This document shows positions 7,297 to 18,239 of a stretch of DNA of 44,883 nt, piece by piece (within the stretch, counting starts at the first letter, position 1; every line of letters starts with the position of its first letter). Below the pieces are notes generated by a model. It was not told where the DNA came from. It ran no database searches and worked only from the letters and a program-made list of their open reading frames with translations. Position numbers and translations under genes: made by a program. The stretch comes from Actinomycetes bacterium (GTDB taxonomy: Bacteria > Actinomycetota > Acidimicrobiia > Acidimicrobiales > RAAP-2): assembly GCA_021799615.1 (NCBI GenBank), contig JAJZAC010000010.1:1-44883 (forward strand). The letters run 5' to 3'.

Positions 7297-10200
7297 ATGG
7301 ACGCGTTGGTGCCACCGGTCGTCGCCGTCGTGGTGGCGCACGAGCCAGGGGAATGGTTCGAGGAGACCCTGGCCTCGCTCGGTTCCCAGGACTATCCCGA
7401 GCTCTCGGTCCTCGTCCTCGACGTCGGGGGCGGCGAGGAGCTGACCTCCCGGGTGGCGGCGGTCCTCCCCGACGCCTTCGTCCGCCACCTCGACGGCGAC
7501 GCCGGCTTCGGCCCGTCGGCCAACCTGGTGGGCGAGATGGTGGAGGGCGCGGCCTACTACCTCTTCTGCCACGACGACGTGGCGCTCGACGCCGACGCCG
7601 TCCACGTCATGGTGGAGGAGGCGTTCCGGTCCAACGCCGGTATCGTCTCGCCGAAGATCGTCGAGTGGGACGACCCGACGATGCTGCTGCACGTCGGGAT
7701 GTCGGCCGACAAGACGGGATCGGTGGTCGACCGCGTCGAGGCCGGCGAGGTCGACCACGGCCAGTACGACGCCGTGCGCGACGTCCTCGTCGCCCCCGGT
7801 GGCTGCACGCTCGTGCGGGCCGACCTGTTCGCCGAGCTGGGCGGGTTCGCGGCGGAGATCCCGGCCATGGGCGAGGATCTGGACCTGTCGTGGCGGGCCC
7901 AGGTGGCGGGCGCGCGAGTGGTGGTGGCGCCCGATGCCCGGGTCCGCCACCGTCAGGGCATGGCCGCCAGCACCCGGCGCCCGCCCACGGCGGTCGCCGA
8001 CCCGACGACGGCGGCGCGGCGGCCGCCCTCCATCCAGGAACTGCAGCGCCGCCACGAGCTGTTCGTGGTGCTGTCGTGCTACAGCCGCCTCCACCTGGTG
8101 CGGGTGGTGCCCCAGGCGCTGCTCCTGGCGGCGGGCGAAGTGGTGGTGGCGGAGCTGAGCGGCGACCGTGAGCGGGCGCGGTCCGTCGTCCGGGCCTGGA
8201 CGTGGAACCTCCGCCATGTCGGCCTGGTCCGCCGCCGCCGGGCAGTGATCGGCGCCACGCGCCAGGTGCCCGATCGCGAGATCCGGGCCCTCATGGTGCG
8301 GGGCAGCGCCCGTCTGTCGGTGTTCGGCCGCAGGCTGGCCGAGGACGGCGAGCCCCGGCCCGTCGTCGCGCCGCCGGCCGCCGCCGGGGCCGGGGCCGGG
8401 GCCGTCCCACCCGTGGCCGGCGGGGCGCCGGGCCGTCGTCAGGTGCTGGCGTGGGCACTCGCCGTCGTCGTCCTCGTGGTCGGCAGCCGGGGGATCCTGA
8501 CCGGCACCATCCCGGCGGTGGGCCAGTTCGCCCCCTACCCGTCGCTCGGCGCCACCTTCGGCCAGTTCGCGTCGGGCTGGCATCCCACCGGCCTGGGGAC
8601 CACCGTCGCCGCCCCGCCCTCGTTGGCTCTGACCGGCGTCCTCGGTACCGTGCTCGTCGGGGCGATGGGGCTGGCGGCGAAGGTGCTGGTGCTGGCGCCG
8701 ATCCCCCTCGGGGCGTGGGGGATGGTGCGCCTGGCCCGCCCCCTCCGCTCGACCTGGGCGGGCACCGTCGCCGGCATCGCCTACCTGGCTATGCCCCTGG
8801 CGTGGAACGACCTGGCGCTCGGCCGCTTCGACGGCGTCGTCGCCTTCGGGGCCGCACCGTGGTTGCTCGGCATCGTGCAGGGTGCCGTCGCCGGCGGAGG
8901 TGGCCGGCGCCAGGACCTGCGCACCCTGCTGGCCCTCGGCGTGCTCGAAGCCGTCGCCGTGGCCTACGCGCCCGGCACCGCCGTGATGGTGGTGGGACTG
9001 GGGGTGGCGGTGTCGGTGGGCGCCCTCGTTACCGGTGCCTGGCGGTCCGCCTGGCGGCCGGTGGTGGCGGTGGTGGCGGCGACGGCGTCGGCGGCCGTCC
9101 TCTGTCTGCCATGGGTCGTCGGGGTGGTGGCCACCGGTCGTGGCGCCTGGGACGCGCTGGGCCTGGCCGGTGCGCCGTCGTCCGCCCCGTCGTGGGGCAC
9201 GCTGCTCCGGTTCGCCCCGGGTCCCATCGGGGGTTCGGCACTGGCCTGGGGGTTCGCCGCCGCCGGCATCCTGGGCCTCCTGGTCGGGCGGGACGAGCGC
9301 TACCGGACGGCGGTGCGGGCCTGGGTGGTCGTCCTGGCCGCATGGGCGTTCACGTGGGTGACCGTCCGGGGCTGGAGCGGCCGCCTGGCCGTCGATCCCC
9401 TGGTGCTCCTGGCGCCGGCCGCCGCCGGGCTGGCCCTGGCCATCGGGTGCGGGATCGCCGCCTTCGAGGAGGACCTGCGGGCCCGGGTGTTCGGCTGGCG
9501 CCAGCTCGCCACCGCCGTGACGGTGGCGGCCGCAGCGGCCGGCGCCCTGCCGGTGGTGGCCTCGGCCCTGCCCGGACGGTGGGACCTCCCCCAGACCGAC
9601 ACCGCCTCGGCCGTCTCGTGGATGCGTCCCCGCCACCCCGGCCCCGCGGCGTTCCGGGTGCTGTGGCTCGGGGCCCCGGCCGCCCTCGACCAGGCGGGAT
9701 GGCCCATCGTGCCGGGGCTCGCCTTCGCCACGTCGGTGGGCGGGGCGCCCGACGCCACCTGGGGATGGTCGCCGGGCGGGCCCGGCCCGGCCGGGTCCCT
9801 CGGTGACGACGTCCGGGCGGCCGAGGCCGGTCGCACCGACCAGTTGGGGGCCCTGCTGGCCGGTGCCGGGGTGCGCTACGTGGCGGTGGTCACGTCGGTG
9901 GCCCCCGAGGTGCCGGGGATCCAGTCGCCGCAGGTCGAACCGGTGCCGGCAGACCTGGTGCCCGCGCTGGACCGGCAGGTGGACCTCCGGTCCGCCTACA
10001 CGCAGACGGGCATCACCGTCTACGAGGACACGGCCTGGGTGCCGATCCGGGCCGCGGTGCCCGGCAGGGAGCGGCCGGTGGTGGCGGCACCGGCCGGCCA
10101 GGCCGTCCCCCTCGCCCACGTGCCGGGGACCCCTGCCGTCACCGGCGCCGTCCCGGTCCTGCCCGGGTCGGCGACGGCACGCACCTACGCGGGCACCGTT

Positions 10201-10551
10201 CCCCGTGGGCTCGTGCTGGCGGCGATGGCACCCGCCGGCTCGTGGGCCCTCTCGACCCGCTCGGGCGTGGTGCGCGGGCGTCCGCTGCCGTCGGGGGGCG
10301 TCCAGTTCGTCACCACCTCATCGGGCACCGCCACCCTCGCCTTCCACGGTACGTGGCTGGCGGGGGTCGGGGTGGCCTTCGAGATCGTCGTCTGGGTGGC
10401 CGCCCTGGCCCTGCTGGTGGGACGGCGGCGGTTCCGGCTCACCGGGCTTCGCCGCAGCATCGAGGGGCGCCTGGCCGGGGTGCGGTCCGAGCCCGCCGCC
10501 CACGTGGACTGGGATCCCGACCTCGACCCCGACGTGGACCGGTTCCCGTGA
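7297..10551 (+). CDS. GT2 glycosyltransferase fused to a polytopic GT-C/YfhO-like membrane module
   Basis: A 1084-residue protein. Residues about 7-260 are a family 2 glycosyltransferase: VVAVVVAHEPGEWFEETL, the metal/nucleotide HDD at 92-94, and GEDLDLSWR near 192 in place of the E/D-D-x-D motif. After a linker, hydrophobic segments run from about residue 384 to 740. An extracytoplasmic domain with GAGVRYVAVVTS follows, and a last helix (VAFEIVVWVAALALLVG) near the C terminus. The soluble domain resembles the tail of the protein at 15300-17783. ATG 7297 is chosen over the upstream ATG at 7216, which lies inside the AT-rich promoter island. Its stop overlaps the DUF5719-type gene by GTGA. Probably a two-activity enzyme for exported glycans; substrates unknown. 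Confidence 0.85.
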   Translation: MDALVPPVVAVVVAHEPGEWFEETLASLGSQDYPELSVLVLDVGGGEELTSRVAAVLPDAFVRHLDGDAGFGPSANLVGEMVEGAAYYLFCHDDVALDADAVHVMVEEAFRSNAGIVSPKIVEWDDPTMLLHVGMSADKTGSVVDRVEAGEVDHGQYDAVRDVLVAPGGCTLVRADLFAELGGFAAEIPAMGEDLDLSWRAQVAGARVVVAPDARVRHRQGMAASTRRPPTAVADPTTAARRPPSIQELQRRHELFVVLSCYSRLHLVRVVPQALLLAAGEVVVAELSGDRERARSVVRAWTWNLRHVGLVRRRRAVIGATRQVPDREIRALMVRGSARLSVFGRRLAEDGEPRPVVAPPAAAGAGAGAVPPVAGGAPGRRQVLAWALAVVVLVVGSRGILTGTIPAVGQFAPYPSLGATFGQFASGWHPTGLGTTVAAPPSLALTGVLGTVLVGAMGLAAKVLVLAPIPLGAWGMVRLARPLRSTWAGTVAGIAYLAMPLAWNDLALGRFDGVVAFGAAPWLLGIVQGAVAGGGGRRQDLRTLLALGVLEAVAVAYAPGTAVMVVGLGVAVSVGALVTGAWRSAWRPVVAVVAATASAAVLCLPWVVGVVATGRGAWDALGLAGAPSSAPSWGTLLRFAPGPIGGSALAWGFAAAGILGLLVGRDERYRTAVRAWVVVLAAWAFTWVTVRGWSGRLAVDPLVLLAPAAAGLALAIGCGIAAFEEDLRARVFGWRQLATAVTVAAAAAGALPVVASALPGRWDLPQTDTASAVSWMRPRHPGPAAFRVLWLGAPAALDQAGWPIVPGLAFATSVGGAPDATWGWSPGGPGPAGSLGDDVRAAEAGRTDQLGALLAGAGVRYVAVVTSVAPEVPGIQSPQVEPVPADLVPALDRQVDLRSAYTQTGITVYEDTAWVPIRAAVPGRERPVVAAPAGQAVPLAHVPGTPAVTGAVPVLPGSATARTYAGTVPRGLVLAAMAPAGSWALSTRSGVVRGRPLPSGGVQFVTTSSGTATLAFHGTWLAGVGVAFEIVVWVAALALLVGRRRFRLTGLRRSIEGRLAGVRSEPAAHVDWDPDLDPDVDRFP

Positions 10552-11993
10552 CCACCGCCGACCCGGTGCCGCCCCCCCGGCGGCCGACGCGCAGCCGGCT
10601 CGTGGCCCTCGGCGCCCTGGTCGCCGTGGTCGGGGGCGTCGCCGCAGCCGATGCCGTCTGGCCGCCGCCGCACGTGGCGCCGCCGCCGGTCCCGAGCGTC
10701 ACCGCCCTCGCTCCCGACGCCTCGGTCACCTCGTCGTGGTACTGCGCCGGCGGCTCGGTCGGCGCCGGCTCGACGGCCCGCCCCGTCGTCGAGCTGGCCA
10801 ACCCGACGGGCCGGACGGTCGCCGGCACCGCCACCACCGTGGTGGCCGGCACCGCCGCCAGCGGCGTCCGGCGCGACCTGTCCGTGCCGGCCCACGGCGT
10901 GCTGGCCCTCGACCCGTCTGCGGGTGCACCCGGCGCCGGCCCGTCCGCCACCACCATCGTGCTGGCCGGCGGAGGCGTGGCCGCCGAGCAGGTCGTCGCC
11001 GGCCCGGCCGGCTGGTCCATGGCGCCGTGCGCCTCGTCGACCGCGGCGACGTGGTACCTGGCCGGTGGGACCACCACCGCCGGCAACCAGCTCAGCCTCA
11101 GCGTCTTCAACCCGACGTCCGGTCCGGCCGTGGTCGGGCTCTCGTTCGACACGCCGGCGGGCGTGCTGTCCCCCCAGCCCTACCAGGGCATCGTCATCCC
11201 GCCCGGGGGCGTGGTGGTGGAGCACCTCGGCGATTTCGTCCAGGACCAGCCCGACGTCACCACCATCGTGAGCGCGTCGTCGGGCCAGGTGGTGGCGGAC
11301 GCGCTCCAGCAGCGGTCCTCCAGCGCCGGCACGGGACTGTCGGTCCTCCTCGGCGCGCCGACGACGTCGTCGACGTGGGATCTGGCACCGACCACCGACG
11401 TCCCCGGGGGGACCGTGGTGGTCCACCTGGCCAACCCGGGAACGGCACCGGTGACGGCGACCATCGGCGCCGTCCTGGCCGAGGCCAGCATCGTTCCCGT
11501 CACCGTCACCGTGCCGCCGCAGTCGTCGGTCGTCTTCCGGCCGACGTCGACCCCCCGGTTCCCGCTCCAGACGCCCTACGCGCTGACGGTGCAGGCGTCG
11601 GGGGGGCTGGTGGTCACCCGGACGGTGGGTGCGCCGTCGGGCATGCCGGCATGGGGCGACCTGCGGGGGACCCCGGCGCCGGCCACCCGGTGGGTGGTGC
11701 CGGCACCCGGGGTGCCGGGTTCGCCCGGGCTGGCCGGCGCGTCCCGCAGGACCGTCGCCGTGTCGAACACCGGGTCGATGCCGGCCACCGTCGAGGTGAC
11801 GACGCTGTCCGGCGCACGGGTCGCCACCCTCCACGTACCGGCCGGATCACTCGACGTGCTGGGGAACCGGGGCGTCGTGGGGCTGAGCTGGTTGGTGGTG
11901 CGGTCGGACGTCCCCGTCGTCGTGGGGGCCGACTCGGCGCCGACCGGGGTACCCGGCGTGGTGGGGGCCGCCGGCTTCCCCTGGGGCGGCTGA
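10548..11993 (+). CDS. Secreted/anchored DUF5719-type protein
   Basis: A 481-residue protein with one N-terminal hydrophobic helix (LVALGALVAVVGGVAAADAVW) and the rest predicted outside the membrane. The exported part is rich in Ala, Val, Thr and Pro and made of repeated beta-type segments such as VELANPTGRTVAGTATTVV, LSVFNPTSGPAVVGLSF and VVHLANPGTAPVTATI, the pattern I know from the actinobacterial DUF5719 family. A Trp-Tyr motif recurs at the start of blades (SSWYCAGG, ATWYLAGG). It starts at GTG 10548 in a 4-bp overlap with the GT2 fusion, so both are made together; the pairing suggests an envelope-glycan partner role. No enzymatic motif is visible. It converges on ftsH with 26 bp between stops. 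Confidence 0.82.
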   Translation: MTTADPVPPPRRPTRSRLVALGALVAVVGGVAAADAVWPPPHVAPPPVPSVTALAPDASVTSSWYCAGGSVGAGSTARPVVELANPTGRTVAGTATTVVAGTAASGVRRDLSVPAHGVLALDPSAGAPGAGPSATTIVLAGGGVAAEQVVAGPAGWSMAPCASSTAATWYLAGGTTTAGNQLSLSVFNPTSGPAVVGLSFDTPAGVLSPQPYQGIVIPPGGVVVEHLGDFVQDQPDVTTIVSASSGQVVADALQQRSSSAGTGLSVLLGAPTTSSTWDLAPTTDVPGGTVVVHLANPGTAPVTATIGAVLAEASIVPVTVTVPPQSSVVFRPTSTPRFPLQTPYALTVQASGGLVVTRTVGAPSGMPAWGDLRGTPAPATRWVVPAPGVPGSPGLAGASRRTVAVSNTGSMPATVEVTTLSGARVATLHVPAGSLDVLGNRGVVGLSWLVVRSDVPVVVGADSAPTGVPGVVGAAGFPWGG

Positions 11994-11998
11994 GCCCG

Positions 11999-12019
11999 GT
12001 CAGCGGGCCGGCGGCCTCG

Positions 12020-12034
<15 letters not shown>
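11999..12034. repeat. 16-bp direct repeat at the convergent DUF5719/ftsH ends
   Basis: GTCAGCGGGCCGGCGG occurs at 11999-12014 and 12019-12034, a 20-bp period. The second copy contains the ftsH stop codon (TCA on the plus strand). Confidence 0.8.
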
Positions 12035-14257
<2,223 letters not shown>

Positions 14258-14263
14258 CGTCCC

Positions 14264-14269
14264 ATGGTA
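14264..14269 (-). promoter_or_regulatory. -10 box of ftsH
   Basis: TACCAT on the minus strand, 6 nt before the GTG start; supports both the chosen start and a leaderless transcript. Confidence 0.5.
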
Positions 14270-14347
14270 CGCGCCCCCGGGCGCCGGTGATGCATCAGCT
14301 CGCCGGCCACCGGACCGGGCGCCCCCCAGCCACCGGGGGGCGGTCGC

Positions 14348-14353
14348 TAGGGT
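14348..14353 (+). promoter_or_regulatory. -10 box of the CPBP protease gene
   Basis: TAGGGT 6 nt before the GTG at 14360. Together with the ftsH box it makes a compact divergent promoter region of about 100 bp. Confidence 0.5.
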
Positions 14354-14359
14354 GTCGGC

Positions 14360-15262
14360 GTGGCCGACGCCGACGAATCCGGTCCGGGGCCGAGCCTGCG
14401 CGCCGGGTGGCTTCCTACCGGCACGGGCCGGCACGAGGTGTCGCAGGTCATCGCCGGCGACGGGGGAACGCTGGGAGCCCAGCTGCGCGCCGGTGCCGCC
14501 CCGGTCGACCGCCGCCGGGGGTGGTCCTGGCTGGGGTTCGCCGCCCTCGGGTTCCTGGCCGGGCAGGTGGTGGCGGCGGTGTTCGCCGAGGTGACGGCGG
14601 CGGTGGCCGGCAAGGCCGCCAGCCTCGGCGCCATTGCCCGGATGTCGGCCCCGCCCGAGTGGTACGTGGTCTCCACCCTGCTCGGGGTGTGGGTCGGGTT
14701 CGGCGGATCGGCTGTCGTGGCCTCGGCGGTGCGGGGCCGGGCCGGCTGGGTGCGCGACCTCGGGGTCCGGTTCCGGCCGATCGACCTGGTGGGGGTGCCG
14801 GTGGGCGTCGCCGGCCAGTACCTGATCGCGCTGATGTACCTCCCCCTGCGCTCGCACGTCCACGACTTCACCCAGCAGTTCCAGGCGCCCGGGCAGCGGC
14901 TGACGGGTGGTTCCCACGGGGCCGGGTTCGTCCTCATCGCCGTGTGCACGGTGGTGGGAGCGCCCGTCGTGGAGGAGCTGTTCTTCCGGGGCCTCCTCCT
15001 GCGCAGTCTGGCCCGGCTGTTCGAACGGCTGCCCGGTTCCCTGGCACCGGTGTCCGCGGTGGTGGTCACAGGGGTCCTCTTCGGCCTTGCCCACGCCGAG
15101 TCGCTGCAGCTGTTGGGGCTGGCCACCTTCGGCATCATCCTCGCCGCCCTGGCCTACCGGACCGGGCGGCTCGGGATGGGCATGCTGGCCCACGCATCGT
15201 TCAACCTGGTGGCCGTGGTCTCGGTGGCGTCGAGCTCGGTCCTCCTGCACCCGTGGACATGA
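14360..15262 (+). CDS. CPBP-family intramembrane metalloprotease
   Basis: A 300-residue polytopic membrane protein of the CAAX-protease/bacteriocin-processing (CPBP, Abi) family. The catalytic signature is complete: VVEELFFRGLLLR near residue 203, FGLAHAES near 241, and HASFNLVAVV near 277, supplying the two Glu/Arg and two His residues of the active site. About 55 N-terminal residues are hydrophilic. Hydrophobic segments include GFAALGFLAGQVVAAVF and YVVSTLLGVWVGFGGSAVV. Substrates of most CPBP proteases are unknown. It is divergent from ftsH, so two membrane proteases share one intergenic region, and it is followed 37 bp later by a large membrane protein. Confidence 0.92.
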   Translation: MADADESGPGPSLRAGWLPTGTGRHEVSQVIAGDGGTLGAQLRAGAAPVDRRRGWSWLGFAALGFLAGQVVAAVFAEVTAAVAGKAASLGAIARMSAPPEWYVVSTLLGVWVGFGGSAVVASAVRGRAGWVRDLGVRFRPIDLVGVPVGVAGQYLIALMYLPLRSHVHDFTQQFQAPGQRLTGGSHGAGFVLIAVCTVVGAPVVEELFFRGLLLRSLARLFERLPGSLAPVSAVVVTGVLFGLAHAESLQLLGLATFGIILAALAYRTGRLGMGMLAHASFNLVAVVSVASSSVLLHPWT

Positions 15263-15299
15263 GGGCACCCGTGGACGTGCTCGCATCGGGGGCGCAGTC

Positions 15300-17783
15300 A
15301 TGGTGACCCGGACCACCGCGCCCCCGGGCCCGGCGGCCGGCGTCGAGCCGTCCGGGTCCGCTCCGCCCGCCCCCCGCACCGCGCCCGCCACCCGCACCGC
15401 GCCCGGCGCCCGGCGCCGGCCGGCCAGGCCCGCCGCCGTCCGCTGGGTGGACGCCGCCGTCATCGTCACGGTCACCCTCGTGGCGCTGTGGGAGCTCCAC
15501 CCGGACCTCCTCCTGGCCGCCACCACGACGACCGGGGGTGACACCGGCGCCCACGTGGCCCTGCCGGCCTTCCTGCGGTCCGACCTGCTGCCCCACTTCC
15601 AGCTGACCGGCTGGGACCCCGGATGGTACGACGGGTTCCCCGTCTACACCTTCTACTTCCCGCTCCCCGGCGTGCTGGCCGCCCTGCTGTCGTTCGTCAT
15701 CCCCTACGACATCGCGTTCAAATTGGTCACGGTGGCCGGGACCCTCACGCTCCCGGTCTCCGCCTGGGCCTTCGGCAGGCTGGCAGGGCTGCGCGACCCG
15801 GGCCCGGCCGCCCTGGCCGCGTTCACCCTCCCGTTCCTGTTCGAGCCCAGCTTCTCCATCGTCGGGGGGAACATCCTCTCCACGCTGGCCGGCGAGTTCT
15901 CGTTCTCCCTCGGCCTCTCGCTGGCCCTCGTGTTCCTCGGTGTCGTGGCCGACGGGCTGCACAACCGTCGCCGCCGGGTGGCGGCGGCCCTGCTCCTGGC
16001 CGCCACCATGCTCTGCCACCTGGTCACCGGGATCTTCGCCGTGGCCGGCGCCCTGGTCTGGCTGGCCCTCGACCGCGACCTGCTGGCGGCGCTGGCCGGC
16101 CGGCAGCGCCGGGCAGCCAGGCGGTGGGGCCGGCGCCTGGTGTGGTTGGCCGGGGTGGGTCTCGTCGGCGCGGCGCTCACCGCCTGGTGGCTGGTGCCCT
16201 TCGCCGCCGACCAGGCCTACACGACCAACATGGGCTGGCAGAACGTCGGCAACTTCCCCCACCTGCTGTTCCCCTCGTCGGCCCGATGGGTACTGGCCCT
16301 CGACCTGGTGGCGGCCGCGCTCATGGTGGTGCGGCGCAACCGGGTGGCGCTCTTCCTGGCCGTGCTGGGCGGGCTGTCGGCGGCGGCACTGTGCCTCGAT
16401 CCGCAGGGAAAGCTCTACAACGTCCGCTTCCAGCCGCTGTGGTTCCTCTGCCTGTACCTGTTCGCCGGCTGGGGGGTGGGCGAGGCGGTAGCCGTCGTCG
16501 CCCGTGCCCTGCGCCGACACCGCCTCGACACCTGGTCGCTCGGCACCCGGTCGCGCATGCCCCGGGGGCCGGTGCCCGGCTGGCGACCGGGTATGCGGTT
16601 CCTGCGCTCGCGGCGCCCGTCACCGCCGTCCGTCGCTGCCGGGGGGCTGGCCGGGGGGGTGGTCGCCCTGGCGGCCGCCTGCCTGGCGGTGGTACCGCCC
16701 ATGGTCCTCTCCCCGTCGACGCTGGCGTCGATCGGTGTGACGGTCGGCGCCGACCAACCGTCCGCCTGGGCGGCATGGAACTACTCGGGCTACCAGCGCA
16801 AACCCGACTATCCGGAGTACCGCGCCGTGGTGGCCATGATGACCCGGGTCGGGGCCACCGACGGGTGTGGTCGTGCCATGTGGGAGTACGACCCGGCGCT
16901 CAACCGGTTCGGCACGACCATGTCGTTGATGCTGCTCCCGTACTGGACCAACGGGTGCATCGACTCCATGGAGGGGCTGCTCTTCGAGTCGTCGGCGACG
17001 ACCCCCTACCACTTCCTCGACCAGAGCGAGCTCTCGGCGACTCCGTCGGATGCCATGAGCGGCCTGCCCTACGCCGGCCTCGACGTACCCCTCGGCATCC
17101 GCCACCTGCAGATGCTCGGGGTCCGTTACCTCCTGGTGTCGTCCCCGTCGGTCGAGTCCCAGGTGGCGGCGGACCCCTCGGCCACCCTCCTGGCCCGGAC
17201 GGGACCCTGGGCGACCGTCTACGACGGCCAGCCCCTGCGGACCACCTGGGAGGTGTACCGGATCGCGGGGACGTCGATGGTCGTCCCCCTGACCAACCGG
17301 CCCGTCGTGTGGACGGGGGTCCCGGCCGCCCAGACGGGGTGGCTGGCGCCGTCGGTGGCCTGGTACCAGCACCCCGATCGCTGGTCGGTCGTGCCGGCGG
17401 CGGGCGGGCCGGCGGCGTGGCCCCGGGTCCGACCGTCGACGGCCCACCCGGCCGCGGTGCCGGAGCCGCCCACGACGGTGAGCGCGATCCGGGTGGGCAC
17501 CGACACGGTGCGGTTCCACGTCGACCGGACGGGCACGCCGGTCGAGGTGCGGATCTCGTACTTCCCCAACTGGCACGCCACCGGGGCCGAGGGGCCGTGG
17601 CGGGTGGCACCCAACCTCATGGTGGTGGTGCCGACCTCGCACGAGGTCACCCTCCACTACGGCGCGTCGGGGGCGGACGTCGCCGGCTGGCTGCTGACGG
17701 CCGCCGGCGCCGCCGTGGTGGCCGGCTGGATCGCCGCGGTGATCGTCCGCCGCCGCCGGGCCGCAGCCCTCATCGTTCGCTAA
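15300..17783 (+). CDS. Large GT-C/YfhO-like integral membrane protein (PTPS-related domain type)
   Basis: An 827-residue protein. After a basic, Pro/Ala-rich cytoplasmic start comes a first helix (AVIVTVTLVALWEL). Then follows GGDTGAHVALPAFL with DPGWYDGFPVYTFYFPLPG on the outer face, the arrangement I associate with the membrane family annotated as 6-pyruvoyl-tetrahydropterin synthase-related and with GT-C glycosyltransferases, where an acidic residue in the first loop is catalytic. Many helices follow to about residue 500, then an extracytoplasmic domain (GVRYLLVSSPSVES, ISYFPNWHATGAEGPWRVAP) and a final helix. The tail is YfhO-like and resembles that of the GT2 fusion protein. Likely a polyprenyl-phosphate-dependent sugar transferase or flippase partner; substrate unknown. 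ATG 15300 or GTG 15303 could start it. Confidence 0.82.
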   Translation: MVTRTTAPPGPAAGVEPSGSAPPAPRTAPATRTAPGARRRPARPAAVRWVDAAVIVTVTLVALWELHPDLLLAATTTTGGDTGAHVALPAFLRSDLLPHFQLTGWDPGWYDGFPVYTFYFPLPGVLAALLSFVIPYDIAFKLVTVAGTLTLPVSAWAFGRLAGLRDPGPAALAAFTLPFLFEPSFSIVGGNILSTLAGEFSFSLGLSLALVFLGVVADGLHNRRRRVAAALLLAATMLCHLVTGIFAVAGALVWLALDRDLLAALAGRQRRAARRWGRRLVWLAGVGLVGAALTAWWLVPFAADQAYTTNMGWQNVGNFPHLLFPSSARWVLALDLVAAALMVVRRNRVALFLAVLGGLSAAALCLDPQGKLYNVRFQPLWFLCLYLFAGWGVGEAVAVVARALRRHRLDTWSLGTRSRMPRGPVPGWRPGMRFLRSRRPSPPSVAAGGLAGGVVALAAACLAVVPPMVLSPSTLASIGVTVGADQPSAWAAWNYSGYQRKPDYPEYRAVVAMMTRVGATDGCGRAMWEYDPALNRFGTTMSLMLLPYWTNGCIDSMEGLLFESSATTPYHFLDQSELSATPSDAMSGLPYAGLDVPLGIRHLQMLGVRYLLVSSPSVESQVAADPSATLLARTGPWATVYDGQPLRTTWEVYRIAGTSMVVPLTNRPVVWTGVPAAQTGWLAPSVAWYQHPDRWSVVPAAGGPAAWPRVRPSTAHPAAVPEPPTTVSAIRVGTDTVRFHVDRTGTPVEVRISYFPNWHATGAEGPWRVAPNLMVVVPTSHEVTLHYGASGADVAGWLLTAAGAAVVAGWIAAVIVRRRRAAALIVR

Positions 17784-17826
17784 CACCCGCATCACGCTCC
17801 TCGAACCGGCCGGGCCGACACTGACA

Positions 17827-17847
17827 CCGTCCCGACCGACGGGACGG
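17827..17847 (+). terminator. Hairpin terminator-like, then SD-adjacent hairpin
   Basis: CCGTCCCG and CGGGACGG pair as an 8-bp stem around ACCGA, 44 bp after the membrane protein stop, without a T tract. A second small hairpin, CTCGG-aac-CCGAG at 17861-17873, overlaps the GAGGAGG Shine-Dalgarno (17871-17877) of the lipoprotein gene and could limit its access. Confidence 0.5.
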
Positions 17848-17881
17848 CCCGGGCTCCGGGCTCGGAACCCGAGGAGGGTGG

Positions 17882-18238
17882 ATGCGAGCTCCCCGTGTCA
17901 CGCTCGCCCTGGCACTGGCCGGACCGGCACTGGCGCTGGCTGCGTGCGGCGGCGGTGCGGCCATCGTCGGGCACGCCCCGACACCGACCGGCGCACACGC
18001 GTCGGTGACGGCCCCGGCCCCGGCGGCCTCCGCCGGGACCGCCCCACCGGGTGCGGCCAACACCGGCGGGACGTCGGCGGGCGGGCCGGCTCCGGCCACG
18101 GCGTCCCCGGCGCCGGCCGGCACGACCCCCGTGTCGCCGTCGGCGGCGCTGAACCAGCTGGACGCCCAGTTGGGGTCGCTCGATTCCACCCTCAACCAGG
18201 TCGACCAGGACCTGGCCAACGCACAAGGAGACAACTGA
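17882..18238 (+). CDS. Small secreted lipoprotein of unknown function
   Basis: A 118-residue protein with a signal peptide and lipobox: the hydrophobic LALALAGPALALAAC ends in Leu-Ala-Ala-Cys, so the mature protein should be lipidated at Cys22 and held on the outer face of the membrane. The middle is a low-complexity Ala/Thr/Pro linker. The last 35 residues form an amphipathic helix (LNQLDAQLGSLDSTLNQVDQ) likely to mediate pairing. GAGGAGG lies 4 nt before the ATG. Its 3' end contains the AAGGAG ribosome binding site of the next gene, which starts 2 bp after its stop, so the two exported helical proteins are coupled and may interact. Confidence 0.85.
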   Translation: MRAPRVTLALALAGPALALAACGGGAAIVGHAPTPTGAHASVTAPAPAASAGTAPPGAANTGGTSAGGPAPATASPAPAGTTPVSPSAALNQLDAQLGSLDSTLNQVDQDLANAQGDN

Positions 18239-18239
18239 C

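Noticed and set aside
7129-10119. 996-codon minus-strand ORF
   Set aside because: It is antisense to the GT2 fusion, has Gly/His/Arg-rich nonsense composition and no domain; a shadow caused by high GC.
14258-15544. N-terminal extension of the ftsH ORF
   Set aside because: It runs antisense through the CPBP gene; GTG 14257 has a -10 box 6 nt upstream and the FtsH sequence begins there.
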